DNA from: Cloacimonetes bacterium UBA4175
GTDB taxonomy: Bacteria; Cloacimonadota; Cloacimonadia; Cloacimonadales; Cloacimonadaceae
Assembly: GCA_002379855.1 (NCBI GenBank)
Contig: DFUX01000096.1
Coordinates: forward strand, 1 to 12,537
DNA length: 12,537 bases
Direction: 5' to 3'
The notes under the pieces were generated by a model. That model was not told where the DNA came from. It searched no databases and saw only the letters and a program-made list of their open reading frames with translations. Position numbers and translations under genes: made by a program. Shown piece by piece: positions 1 through 7,059 of this stretch (the stretch's first letter is position 1; each line of letters begins with the position of its first letter).

Positions 1-36
1 TACTATGTAACGGCGGTGGTAGCGAACTGATACCAT
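1..36 (-). CDS. Possible 5' end of the next operon gene (partial)
   Basis: An ATG at 34-36 opens a frame of 12 codons (MVSVRYHRRYIV) that runs off the window edge without a stop. It begins 21 bases after the yycJ-like stop on the same strand, a spacing that fits the rest of the operon. No convincing Shine-Dalgarno sequence precedes it, and 12 residues are too few to identify a family. It could equally be chance. Bases 37-57 hold no terminator-like hairpin with a U-run, so transcription probably continues past the window. Confidence 0.3.
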   Translation of the reverse strand, partial: MVSVRYHRRYIV

Positions 37-57
37 ATCGCTTACAGTGAATCGATA

Positions 58-843
58 TTACACGTTTAACAAAGGCGTATGCTGGTATTGGTCTGCCACG
101 ATCAGCCGTATCTCACTGCGGATAGATTGCAGATAACTGCTCATCGTTTCCCAGGCCAGGTCGGGTTTATTGTTGGTTTCGCTCAAATGAGCCAGCACCA
201 GGTTTTCCAACCCATGATGCAAGACCTGGCTCACCACACCCACAGCCTGCACATTGGACAGGTGCCCCTTGATGCTTTTGATCCTCTGTTTCAAAGCCCA
301 GTCGTAAGGCCCGTTCATGAGCATCTGCTCGTCGTGGTTGCTTTCTAAAACGAGGGTGGTGCAATGGGATAACTGCTTGACAGACAGAGCTGAAGGATAG
401 CCCAAATCGGTCGCTACGCCCAGTTTCCTTTCCCCTTCGTTTTTGATCCTGAATGTAAAGTTACAACTGTCGGCCGCGTCGTGGGATGAGGCAAAAGGAT
501 GGATAAGCAGGTCCGCGACGCTAAAGCTGTCCCCAGTCTCAAAAAATCGTACCGGTTCTGCCAGTCTGCCAATCCTTTCGGCACAGCGCTCGTAAGTGTC
601 CAGATTCGCGTAGATGGGTATCTTGAGCAGGCGGGAGATGGCGCCCACCCCCCGGGTATGGTCAGAATGCTCATGGCTGATGATGATCGCCTTGATTTCG
701 GAACGGCTTACACGCAGGTTGTCCAGAGCGTTAAAAATGGATTTGGCGGACACGCCGGAGTCGAGCAATACCGCCGCTTCAGAACTGCGCACCAGTATCG
801 CGTTACCCTTTGATCCGCTGGCCAATACTGAGGTTTGGAACAT
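58..843 (-). CDS. yycJ: YycJ/WalJ-like metallo-beta-lactamase-fold hydrolase
   Basis: This 261-residue protein has the metallo-beta-lactamase fold of the YycJ/VicX/WalJ family, whose members are thought to be metal-dependent nucleases or hydrolases linked to DNA-damage and replication phenotypes. The N-terminus LASGSKGNA is the family hallmark. The metal-binding motif HEHSDH lies at residues 57-62, a further candidate ligand is Asp146 in GVATDLGY, and the C-terminal part carries GHLSN (193-197) and AHLSETNN (218-225). Length is normal for the family (about 260) and no signal peptide is seen, so it should be cytoplasmic. Its ATG comes after the stop of the YhaM-like gene plus one extra codon (TAA-TCG-ATG, same frame), and no clear ribosome-binding site is visible, so its translation may depend on reinitiation. 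In many Firmicutes this gene sits beside walRK; no two-component genes are present here. The substrate is unknown. Confidence 0.88.
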   Translation of the reverse strand: MFQTSVLASGSKGNAILVRSSEAAVLLDSGVSAKSIFNALDNLRVSRSEIKAIIISHEHSDHTRGVGAISRLLKIPIYANLDTYERCAERIGRLAEPVRFFETGDSFSVADLLIHPFASSHDAADSCNFTFRIKNEGERKLGVATDLGYPSALSVKQLSHCTTLVLESNHDEQMLMNGPYDWALKQRIKSIKGHLSNVQAVGVVSQVLHHGLENLVLAHLSETNNKPDLAWETMSSYLQSIRSEIRLIVADQYQHTPLLNV

Positions 844-846
844 CGA

Positions 847-1797
847 TTAGATTTTCGTGACGTGATAGTAGCGGTTGTTCAGCTTGTCATATTCGGTCCA
901 AACGGCGTCTGGGGCGGCGGATTCCAGCAACTGTGCCACACCCTTGCTCTGTGCATCCAGATTATCGCAGAGGTGGAGTACCAGGGCTTCAAGGGTCTGC
1001 GGCAGACGCACTGATGCTTTCTCATATTCGCCATGATGCGCGAGTATCAGATGCCGCAGGTTGAGCAAAACTTCCTCTGGAAAACCCGTTATCTCTTTGG
1101 CACGTTCACAGATATACTGGTCGGAAAGGCTCAAATGGCCAACCAGTCTTCCGACATCGGTAAACTCGATCGCCGCTTGGGAAGAATACTCCCACACCTT
1201 ACCCAGATCGTGCAGCAGCGCTCCGGTTATCAAAAGGTCATAATTTACCGGATACATTACGGAGACAAAGTCGCAGATGGTTGCCACCGCCACTGTGTGT
1301 TCCATAAGGCCATGCAGGTAGTTGTGATGCCAGGTTTTTGCCCCTGGCGCATTGTAAAACCGCCCGAACAGCTCTTTGTCGCCGAAGATATTCTCCAGGA
1401 GCTTGTGCAGAAACGTGTTCTCCACCTTGTCCACAAAAGCGAAGATTTTTTCAGCCAGCATCTCGGGATCATGTTGGCTCACCACCAGAAACTCCTCGAT
1501 ATTGTATTCTGAATGGTCTGCAAAACGAATCCTGGAGATGTTCAGTTGCGTTTGGCCTTTATAGCTGGTAACTGTGGCTCTGACCTTAACAACGTCTCCT
1601 TCGGAAAAGTTATCCGCCTCTTTTTGGGCGTCTTTCCAGATGTAGGCGTTCAGATTGCCGCTGTTGTCCTGTAACCTCAAGCGGAGGAAATAATCATTTT
1701 TACCCTCGCGCAGTTCTTTCTCGCTAACCAGATAAAAACTGGTGATCTCTTTACCGAGCAATTCCCGCAGTTCAGATACTTTTGTGTTCAGTTCCAT
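847..1797 (-). CDS. yhaM: YhaM-like 3'-5' exoribonuclease (OB-fold + HD domain)
   Basis: This 316-residue protein has an N-terminal OB-fold nucleic-acid-binding region (about residues 15-95) followed by an HD metal-dependent phosphohydrolase domain (about 150-285). The HD motifs are HHNYLHGLMEHT (157-168), HDLGK (196-200), a His pair in AHHGEYEK (253-260) and a late Asp in LCDNLDAQ (276-283). This order and length match the YhaM/CBF1 family, whose Bacillus member degrades RNA and single-stranded DNA from the 3' end. The ATG is preceded by GAGG with only a 2-base spacer, and that GAGG overlaps the TAG stop of the upstream 633-residue gene, so translation is probably coupled. It sits with nrnA and the YycJ-like protein, giving three candidate nucleases in one operon. 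A different HD-type nuclease substrate cannot be excluded. Confidence 0.87.
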   Translation of the reverse strand: MELNTKVSELRELLGKEITSFYLVSEKELREGKNDYFLRLRLQDNSGNLNAYIWKDAQKEADNFSEGDVVKVRATVTSYKGQTQLNISRIRFADHSEYNIEEFLVVSQHDPEMLAEKIFAFVDKVENTFLHKLLENIFGDKELFGRFYNAPGAKTWHHNYLHGLMEHTVAVATICDFVSVMYPVNYDLLITGALLHDLGKVWEYSSQAAIEFTDVGRLVGHLSLSDQYICERAKEITGFPEEVLLNLRHLILAHHGEYEKASVRLPQTLEALVLHLCDNLDAQSKGVAQLLESAAPDAVWTEYDKLNNRYYHVTKI

Positions 1798-1802
1798 GTC
1801 CT

Positions 1803-3704
1803 CTATTTAATCACTATTATTTTGTTTACGCTGTTTTGTTTGCGTCCCTGCCTGTCTGTATAGCCCGTTCTGAGCAGATAGACACCGGAGGCTGGGAAAT
1901 TGGAAGCGTTGAGTGTGTATTCCTTTTGGCTATCTGCCAAATTCATTACGCATTGGCCTCTGAGATTGTAAACCTTTATCCCATCCAGAGCGTGGCCGCC
2001 CCGCATGCTGATCTTCATTTCCGATCCGGTTCTGAGCGGATTGGAGCTGATCAGCAGCCGGGGAGCGCCTGGCAGTTCTTCATCCACCGATACGATATTG
2101 TCAAAATCCGCCCAGTCTGAGTATATAATTCTGTGCCCATCAGCTAATTGCAGCCAATAGTAAACACGGTAATCCTGTGCCAGTTCCGCAAGGCTCAGGT
2201 TATTCATGGGGACATTAAAGCTATGCGACAAATCCTGCCCCGCAAGCAGGGTTCCGCCCAGCGGTTCTGCGTGCAACAGCCATCTCTGCAACACAAACCG
2301 CTGTTTGCCAGCCAGATCGACCTTCCGGAACAAGCCTGCGAAGAGCTTTGAGCTGGTTACCAGATTGTATTCTGTGGGTGAATTGTAGAGTATGGTCTGT
2401 TCATTGCGCAGTGTGATCTCTCCATTCAACTGGTCGCTTATCAGCAGGTAGTTGAACTCGCAATTTGACGATGATACAAAGGTACGCTCTGCGAGAACCT
2501 GATCCGCCAGGAAAGCATATTGGCTCTGATAGTTGGTGTTGTAACCGTTTATCTGGTGGTCGCCATTCAACACAGTCCGCGGCAACGAATTGAAGCCATA
2601 CCAATTAAAGCGGAGTTGTGACGCTACATTGGAGAGAGAATCGTTCAGGTTGGGGAAATAGTTTAGTTGTTCCAAGCCCTGCAAGTCAAGCTGGTCTTGA
2701 GCTCCCAATATGGCTGCGAGGCTTGTGTTGGAAAGGAAATTCTCCACCAGATGGCAGGGGTAAGGTTCCGCAAAACTGAATCTGTGGATGATCCGTGTGT
2801 TGTTGAATTGCGGATCGTCGCTCAGGCTTGGGCTGTTCAGGTTTGCCCGCAGCTTTAGCTGTAGGGGATACTCGGGCAGAGTGATCTGATGCTCTTCTGA
2901 TCCGGCACTTGAGGAATTGTAAATAAATATGGAGCGAGGCTGGATCGTCCCCCCTATCTGGATGGGATCAAAGAAGGAATACCCGGCACTGGGAGAATAT
3001 AGATTGAGATTCACCACGGCATCTGATACCGGCTGATCAGAGTGGTTATAGATGGTGAATGCGGGGAAAACCGTCTGATTGGGCGACAGCTCTCCCTCCA
3101 AGTCGAATTGGACAAGCTCCAGGTCAGGACTGCCAAGCACAAATTCCCCGCCGACACCAAACAGCAATTCCGCGCCGAAACCCGCAGCCGCAAAGCTTTG
3201 GTAATAAGGCTCAATGGCGTTGGTGTTCCAGTAATAACTATGAGTGCCGGAACCGGATGAAGCGCTTACAAAGCGATTGCTAAAATTGGTGGGGTAGCGA
3301 ACCCTGAGCCAAAGCGCTTCCGCTTGAACCACCTGGGGAAAGACCAATACCAGGTAGTTGTTTTGGGCAAGAGTGCTGGTGCCAGTGATCCTGCTACCCA
3401 AGATCCCGTCAGCGTCGCTGTACAGGTCCACCGTAATGGAATCTCCGGTTTGAGGCAGGTAGATAAAGGCTTTATTGACAGAGAATTCACAGATATCGAG
3501 ATTGGGATATACTGATTTGAAATCGAATCGCACAGCCCATACATCTGATCCGTAGAAATGGTAGTCATCACTGTTGTTATGATAGTGAAATTCGTATTCG
3601 CGATGGGGTGCATCCATAACGCTTTCGCCGTTTGCGGGCAAACACACCAGCGCCAGGCAATTGCCACAGATCAGAACAAACAGGATAATAAGATTCCGCT
3701 TCAT
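1803..3704 (-). CDS. Secreted 633-aa protein with T9SS C-terminal sorting domain
   Basis: Residues 1-27 form a typical signal peptide (MKRN, hydrophobic core, likely cleavage near ANG). Residues about 50-190 are beta-rich. Residues about 192-310 (PDLELVQF, YNHSDQPVSDAVV) resemble a CARDB-like beta-sandwich. Residues about 313-450 look like a degenerate thioredoxin-like region with LPRTVLNG at 374-381, but no CxxC is present. The last 85 residues (ISSNPL at 552-557, IKVYNLRGQCV at 576-586, ASGVYLLRTG at 605-614, final IIVIK) match the type IX secretion C-terminal sorting domain, so the mature protein should reach the cell surface or medium after the tail is cleaved. The ATG overlaps the ribF stop (ATGA) and has GAGG 4 bases upstream. 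The function is unknown; a surface or adhesin-like role is an inference. It is the only clearly exported product in the operon. Confidence 0.88.
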   Translation of the reverse strand: MKRNLIILFVLICGNCLALVCLPANGESVMDAPHREYEFHYHNNSDDYHFYGSDVWAVRFDFKSVYPNLDICEFSVNKAFIYLPQTGDSITVDLYSDADGILGSRITGTSTLAQNNYLVLVFPQVVQAEALWLRVRYPTNFSNRFVSASSGSGTHSYYWNTNAIEPYYQSFAAAGFGAELLFGVGGEFVLGSPDLELVQFDLEGELSPNQTVFPAFTIYNHSDQPVSDAVVNLNLYSPSAGYSFFDPIQIGGTIQPRSIFIYNSSSAGSEEHQITLPEYPLQLKLRANLNSPSLSDDPQFNNTRIIHRFSFAEPYPCHLVENFLSNTSLAAILGAQDQLDLQGLEQLNYFPNLNDSLSNVASQLRFNWYGFNSLPRTVLNGDHQINGYNTNYQSQYAFLADQVLAERTFVSSSNCEFNYLLISDQLNGEITLRNEQTILYNSPTEYNLVTSSKLFAGLFRKVDLAGKQRFVLQRWLLHAEPLGGTLLAGQDLSHSFNVPMNNLSLAELAQDYRVYYWLQLADGHRIIYSDWADFDNIVSVDEELPGAPRLLISSNPLRTGSEMKISMRGGHALDGIKVYNLRGQCVMNLADSQKEYTLNASNFPASGVYLLRTGYTDRQGRKQNSVNKIIVIK

Positions 3705-4597
3705 GTTGCCTCGTTGAGCATAGCTCTTACCTGCTTTAAATCGCCTTCCATTGCAGCAACAAGCTCCGCCTGACTTTGAAACATCCTCTCCTCCCTGAGA
3801 TATCTGAGCAGTTTGATGGCAAGAGGACTGCCATAGATTTGATCTGAGAAGTCCAGTAAATATGTCTCGATAATGGTCTTGTCGTCATTTCGCAAGGTTG
3901 GGCTGACACCTATATTTGTCAATCCAAAAAACTCACCCTGCCTGATCTGGACTTTGCTGAGATACACTCCGGAGCGAGGCACCAGTTGATGTGGGTCTGC
4001 TAATTCCATATTTGCGGTGGGAAAACCAAGAGCGCGCCCCCTTCCATACCCACGCACCACTTTTCCCAACAATGTATAAGGACGGCCCAACAGGCTGTTG
4101 GCTTCTTGCAGATTGCCCTCGTGGAGCAATTCGCGGATGCGGGAACTGCTCACCGGAACACCTTCATGCTCAACCGGTTCGATGTATTCCAAGTTATAGC
4201 CATACTGCCCAGACCACCTGGCCAGAAACTCATGATCACCCTCCCGGTTATGGCCAAAATGGGAATCGTAGCCAACCACTATGACCCTGGGCTTGAATTC
4301 CGGAATCAAGTATTCCTCAAGGAACTCTTTGGCGGTAAGTTGGGCAAAGCGTTTGTCAAAGTGGATAAACTCCACCTTATCCACTCCGAGGGTGGTCAGA
4401 AGATACTGTTTCTCTTCCCTCGGGGTGAGTGTTTCAGGCTGGGCTTCGGGGTTCAGTATATATGCCGGATGTGAATCGAAAGTAAGGACCACCGAACGAT
4501 AGCCTTGCTGTTTGGCCAGATCAACCAAACGCTGCAAAATCCTCTGATGACCCAGATGCACGCCGTCGAAGTTGCCGATGCTCAATACACTACACAT
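3701..4597 (-). CDS. ribF: Bifunctional riboflavin kinase / FAD synthetase RibF
   Basis: RibF phosphorylates riboflavin to FMN and adenylylates FMN to FAD in the cytoplasm. The N-terminal nucleotidyltransferase domain shows GNFDGVHLGH (residues 8-17), VVGYDSHFGHNREGD (107-121) and SSSRIREL (150-157). The C-terminal riboflavin kinase domain shows GYGRGRALGFPTAN (183-196), TNIGVSPT (227-234) and the probable catalytic Glu in ETYLLDF (244-250). At 298 residues it is close to the usual 300-315. It starts only 7 residues before the GNFDG motif, whereas many homologues have about 15-20 more. A longer form is impossible because the truB stop lies two codons upstream in the same frame. The second domain of YDSHFG is usually DFRFG, a modest variation. 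It follows truB by 3 bases, as in the widespread truB-ribF pair, and overlaps the next gene by 4 bases. Confidence 0.96.
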   Translation of the reverse strand: MCSVLSIGNFDGVHLGHQRILQRLVDLAKQQGYRSVVLTFDSHPAYILNPEAQPETLTPREEKQYLLTTLGVDKVEFIHFDKRFAQLTAKEFLEEYLIPEFKPRVIVVGYDSHFGHNREGDHEFLARWSGQYGYNLEYIEPVEHEGVPVSSSRIRELLHEGNLQEANSLLGRPYTLLGKVVRGYGRGRALGFPTANMELADPHQLVPRSGVYLSKVQIRQGEFFGLTNIGVSPTLRNDDKTIIETYLLDFSDQIYGSPLAIKLLRYLREERMFQSQAELVAAMEGDLKQVRAMLNEAT

Positions 4598-4600
4598 TAT

Positions 4601-5470
4601 CTACTGCTTCAGATTTATCTTTGGAGACAGTATATCAGACTGTCTTTGGGCCACACCACGCACAACTCCGTCGCTTCCAAAGAGCATTATCTCGGAGTTG
4701 TCGGGACCAGCCATTACCACTGACCGGCCATTTCTTAACATAGCCAATTCGTCTTCACTTGGTAAATATGCCTCATAATTAGCCAGCAGTTTTGTGGCAG
4801 GATACAGAACTCCGCTCCAGTTATCCGGGCTAAGATCATCAAGGGCGATTGCTTCCTCCAAGGCGACACCGCCTATGGCGGTCCTGCAGAGACTGACCGT
4901 ATGGGCTACAGATCCGGCAACGCTTGCGATAAACTCTCCCAGACTTCTGATGTACGTCCCCTTGGACACAGTACAGCCAAAGCTTAAAAATGGAGCCCTG
5001 TACTCAAATATCTTAAAACAAGAAATATGGGTTGGCCTTTTGGCAAGCTTTAGGCTCACACCCTGGCGGGCCAACGCATAGGCTGGTTTTCCCTGAATTT
5101 TGACAGCCGAATATGCCGGAACTTCCAACTCGGTTAGAGCCAGCACTTCCCTGGTGACTGCTTCCACATCTATGTGTTCAGGAATAGAAGCAGATTTCCC
5201 GGTCACTTTGCCTTCCCTATCTCCTGTATCGGTCTTTTCCCCAAACTTAATGGTGGCAATATAACTTTTATCGCAGGCTTCAATATAGCGGCAAAGCCGG
5301 GTGTAGGGTCCCAGAGCGCAGATCAGCAGTCCGGTGGCAAGCGGGTCGAGGGTGCCACTGTGACCGATCTGCCTGATGCCTGTTTTTCTCCTCAGAGAGC
5401 GTATCGCATCGAATGATGTGATCCCTTCTGGCTTGTTTACAAGGACAAACCCTCTATCTGGCTGAGTCAT
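4601..5470 (-). CDS. truB: tRNA pseudouridine(55) synthase TruB
   Basis: TruB converts U55 in the T-loop of tRNA to pseudouridine. This 289-residue protein contains all family motifs: VNKPEGITS (11-19), the catalytic motif GHSGTLDPLATG (36-47) with Asp42 as nucleophile, DKSYIATIKFGEKTDTGD in the region around residues 67-84, VPAYSAVKIQGK in the middle, and SKGTYIRSL in the second half, followed by a C-terminal PUA-like segment. The ATG start lies inside the end of nrnA (17-base overlap), with a GGAAGAAG purine tract about 13 bases upstream, farther than ideal, so translational coupling to nrnA is likely. The gene ends in TAG and ribF follows after one intervening codon in the same frame. Confidence 0.96.
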   Translation of the reverse strand: MTQPDRGFVLVNKPEGITSFDAIRSLRRKTGIRQIGHSGTLDPLATGLLICALGPYTRLCRYIEACDKSYIATIKFGEKTDTGDREGKVTGKSASIPEHIDVEAVTREVLALTELEVPAYSAVKIQGKPAYALARQGVSLKLAKRPTHISCFKIFEYRAPFLSFGCTVSKGTYIRSLGEFIASVAGSVAHTVSLCRTAIGGVALEEAIALDDLSPDNWSGVLYPATKLLANYEAYLPSEDELAMLRNGRSVVMAGPDNSEIMLFGSDGVVRGVAQRQSDILSPKINLKQ

Positions 5471-6458
5471 ATTGACGCAATGCTTCTTCCAGGGTAGCCA
5501 GAAGTTCTTTTTCGAGCCTGGCCAAATCTCCTTTCAGATTTGCGCCAGAAGCTTGTTTGTGACCCCCGCCGCCATAAGCCACTGCTATTCTGTTGACATC
5601 CAGAACAGGTGAGCGCAAGCTCAACTTGAAGGATCCCTCCGCATCTTCCCGCAGATAGGCGATCACATCCACTCCCTTCACACCTTGGACCCAACGAGTC
5701 ACGCTCATGATCGAATCGGGCTTGATCATATTTCTTTGTTGCATTTCCAGAGTGCTGTGCATGATCAGAATTCGATCCGAGTGGTATAGCCTGATGCCAG
5801 CCAGAGTCTCGCCCACGTATCTCATTTCATATGGTGAGTGATTGAGAAAGTATTTGCGGTGCAGATCATGGGCATCCACACCCATGGAAGTCAGTTCCGA
5901 AGCCAGCAAGAAAGTTTCCGCGTTGGTGTTTGAGTTCGTAAAATTGTTGGTATCGTTGAGGATAGTGGTATAGAAGCACTTACAGATGTGGATTCTGGTA
6001 TCTTCAGGCAATTCTGCCAAATCATCTTTGTACATGCGAAACAGAATGGCACCTGCAGAGACACTGTCGATATCCACATGGCTATAATCAGCCTCGATTA
6101 CTCCATTTTCTGGCACATGGTGATCTATCACAATCACCTGCCTGGCCTGTCTGAGCATTTCCTCGCGCTCGCCTACCCGGCTGTAGCTATTACAATCCAG
6201 AACCAACAGCAAATCATAGACCATTCCGGAAGCATACCTGACAAGGTTGGCATCTGCCATTAAAAATGAAAAACGCTCCAAGTTAGTGTCATCAATTACT
6301 ATCTCGCTGGCTATGCTTTTTGCCTTGAACAGTGCTTGCAAACCCAAAGCGGCGCAGAATCCATCTCCATCAGGTGCAATATGGGTTGTTATACCAATCC
6401 TGCCACCTTTCAGCAAACGATTGCTGATGGCTTCTTTAAGCTTACCTGTATCTTTCAT
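5454..6458 (-). CDS. nrnA: DHH/DHHA1 phosphoesterase, NrnA-like nanoRNase
   Basis: This 334-residue protein belongs to the DHH-DHHA1 family; members such as NrnA degrade 2-5-nucleotide RNAs and pAp, and some hydrolyse linear cyclic-dinucleotide products. The metal-binding set is complete: THIAPDGD (25-32: His26, Asp30, Asp32), LDCNS (87-91: Asp88), IDHHVPEN (111-118) and LNDTNNF (167-173: Asp169). The C-terminal DHHA1 substrate-binding loop is GGGGHKQASGA (296-306). The usual DTG of motif IV is DTN here. It lies between rbfA and truB, exactly where many bacteria place this gene. A 97-base gap precedes it, and the start ATG has no recognisable Shine-Dalgarno sequence (AATATCAAGAAC upstream), unlike its neighbours. 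Whether it prefers nanoRNA, pAp or cyclic-dinucleotide products cannot be read from sequence. Confidence 0.9.
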   Translation of the reverse strand: MKDTGKLKEAISNRLLKGGRIGITTHIAPDGDGFCAALGLQALFKAKSIASEIVIDDTNLERFSFLMADANLVRYASGMVYDLLLVLDCNSYSRVGEREEMLRQARQVIVIDHHVPENGVIEADYSHVDIDSVSAGAILFRMYKDDLAELPEDTRIHICKCFYTTILNDTNNFTNSNTNAETFLLASELTSMGVDAHDLHRKYFLNHSPYEMRYVGETLAGIRLYHSDRILIMHSTLEMQQRNMIKPDSIMSVTRWVQGVKGVDVIAYLREDAEGSFKLSLRSPVLDVNRIAVAYGGGGHKQASGANLKGDLARLEKELLATLEEALRQYDSAR

Positions 6459-6555
6459 GTTCTTGATATTGTATATGTTTCTTTTTAATTAGCAGCCTGA
6501 TCCAGCTACTGGGCATCTGCGAACCAAATCCCGGATTATGAATGTGGGCAAATAC
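6459..6555 (-). other. 97-base rbfA-nrnA intergenic gap
   Basis: This is the largest gap inside the operon. Read on the minus strand it contains an imperfect, bulged hairpin (inner stem CCAG-TAG-CTGG, outer GCA/TGC, roughly 6491-6520), then an A-rich stretch and TACAAT about 14 bases before the nrnA ATG. The hairpin is not followed by a U-run, so it is not a convincing intrinsic terminator. TACAAT resembles a -10 box but has no good -35 partner. The gap could hold an RNA-processing site or a weak internal promoter. No small gene is evident. Confidence 0.35.
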
Positions 6556-7059
6556 CTATTTATCTTCGTCTTCGTCCTCGTCCTCTTGGTCATCCTCTTC
6601 TTCATCATCCAACAGGTCGTCGTAGAGATCTTCATCCTCATCAAGATCGTAATACTCATCATCATCGAGATAATCATCCAGATCTATATCGGGATCATAA
6701 GCGTCTTCGTCATTATAATTGTCTTTGATTCTGGCTAACAGCTTGTCAACTTTTTCCGCTCTGTCTTCTGTATCGTCGTAGAAGAATGTAAGCTCGGGAA
6801 TTGTCCTCATAATATGAGCTCCTGCAATTTGTTTTTTAAAATAGCCTGATGTCTTTATCAACTGCTCCCTGATCTCCTCATGAGATGCGGGATTCATATA
6901 ATGGGAAAAATAGACCTTTGCGTATCTGAGATCCTTGGAAAGAACCACGTCAGTAATGGTAACCCAATCCAGCTTGGGATCCCGCAGTTTTTGACTGAGC
7001 GTGATATTGAAGAGCTTTTTGAGTTCCTCTTGTAAGCGTGGTATGCGGAAAGATTTCAT
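6556..7059 (-). CDS. rbfA: Ribosome-binding factor A with long acidic C-terminal tail
   Basis: RbfA is a KH-type factor that binds the immature 30S subunit and helps mature the 5' end of 16S rRNA. Residues 1-112 form the standard domain: RLQEELKKLF near the N-terminus, VTITDVVLSKDLRYAKVYFS (33-52) and IPELTFFYDDTEDRAEKVD (87-105). Normal RbfA is about 115-135 residues. This one continues to 167, and residues 113-167 are 36 Asp/Glu out of 55, with interspersed Tyr and Leu and only one terminal Lys. The ATG shares one base with the infB stop (TAATG), so it is coupled to infB. The tail-coding DNA (6556-6720) is a near-repetitive run of Asp/Glu codons. The frame stays open and ends cleanly in TAG, so I see no sign of a frameshift. 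Confidence 0.95.
   Translation of the reverse strand: MKSFRIPRLQEELKKLFNITLSQKLRDPKLDWVTITDVVLSKDLRYAKVYFSHYMNPASHEEIREQLIKTSGYFKKQIAGAHIMRTIPELTFFYDDTEDRAEKVDKLLARIKDNYNDEDAYDPDIDLDDYLDDDEYYDLDEDEDLYDDLLDDEEEDDQEDEDEDEDK

Noticed and set aside
1033..1512. A 159-codon plus-strand frame opposite the YhaM-like gene
   Set aside because: Antisense to a protein with intact OB and HD motifs; the His/Gln-rich translation has no family features.
3642..3704. Lipoprotein signal in the 633-residue secreted protein
   Set aside because: Cysteines at 13, 16 and 21 are not preceded by a canonical lipobox (L-A/S-G/A-C), so a standard signal peptidase I site is more likely.
6459..6555. A tRNA or intrinsic terminator in the rbfA-nrnA gap
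   Set aside because: The GGTTCG-like stretch is not followed by a T-arm or acceptor pairing, and the bulged hairpin has no U-run.
6556..6720. The acidic RbfA tail as a frameshift artefact
   Set aside because: The same frame stays open from the RbfA core through the tail to a normal stop, and the neighbouring frames show no alternative conserved end; the tail looks genuinely encoded, although repetitive tracts are error-prone.
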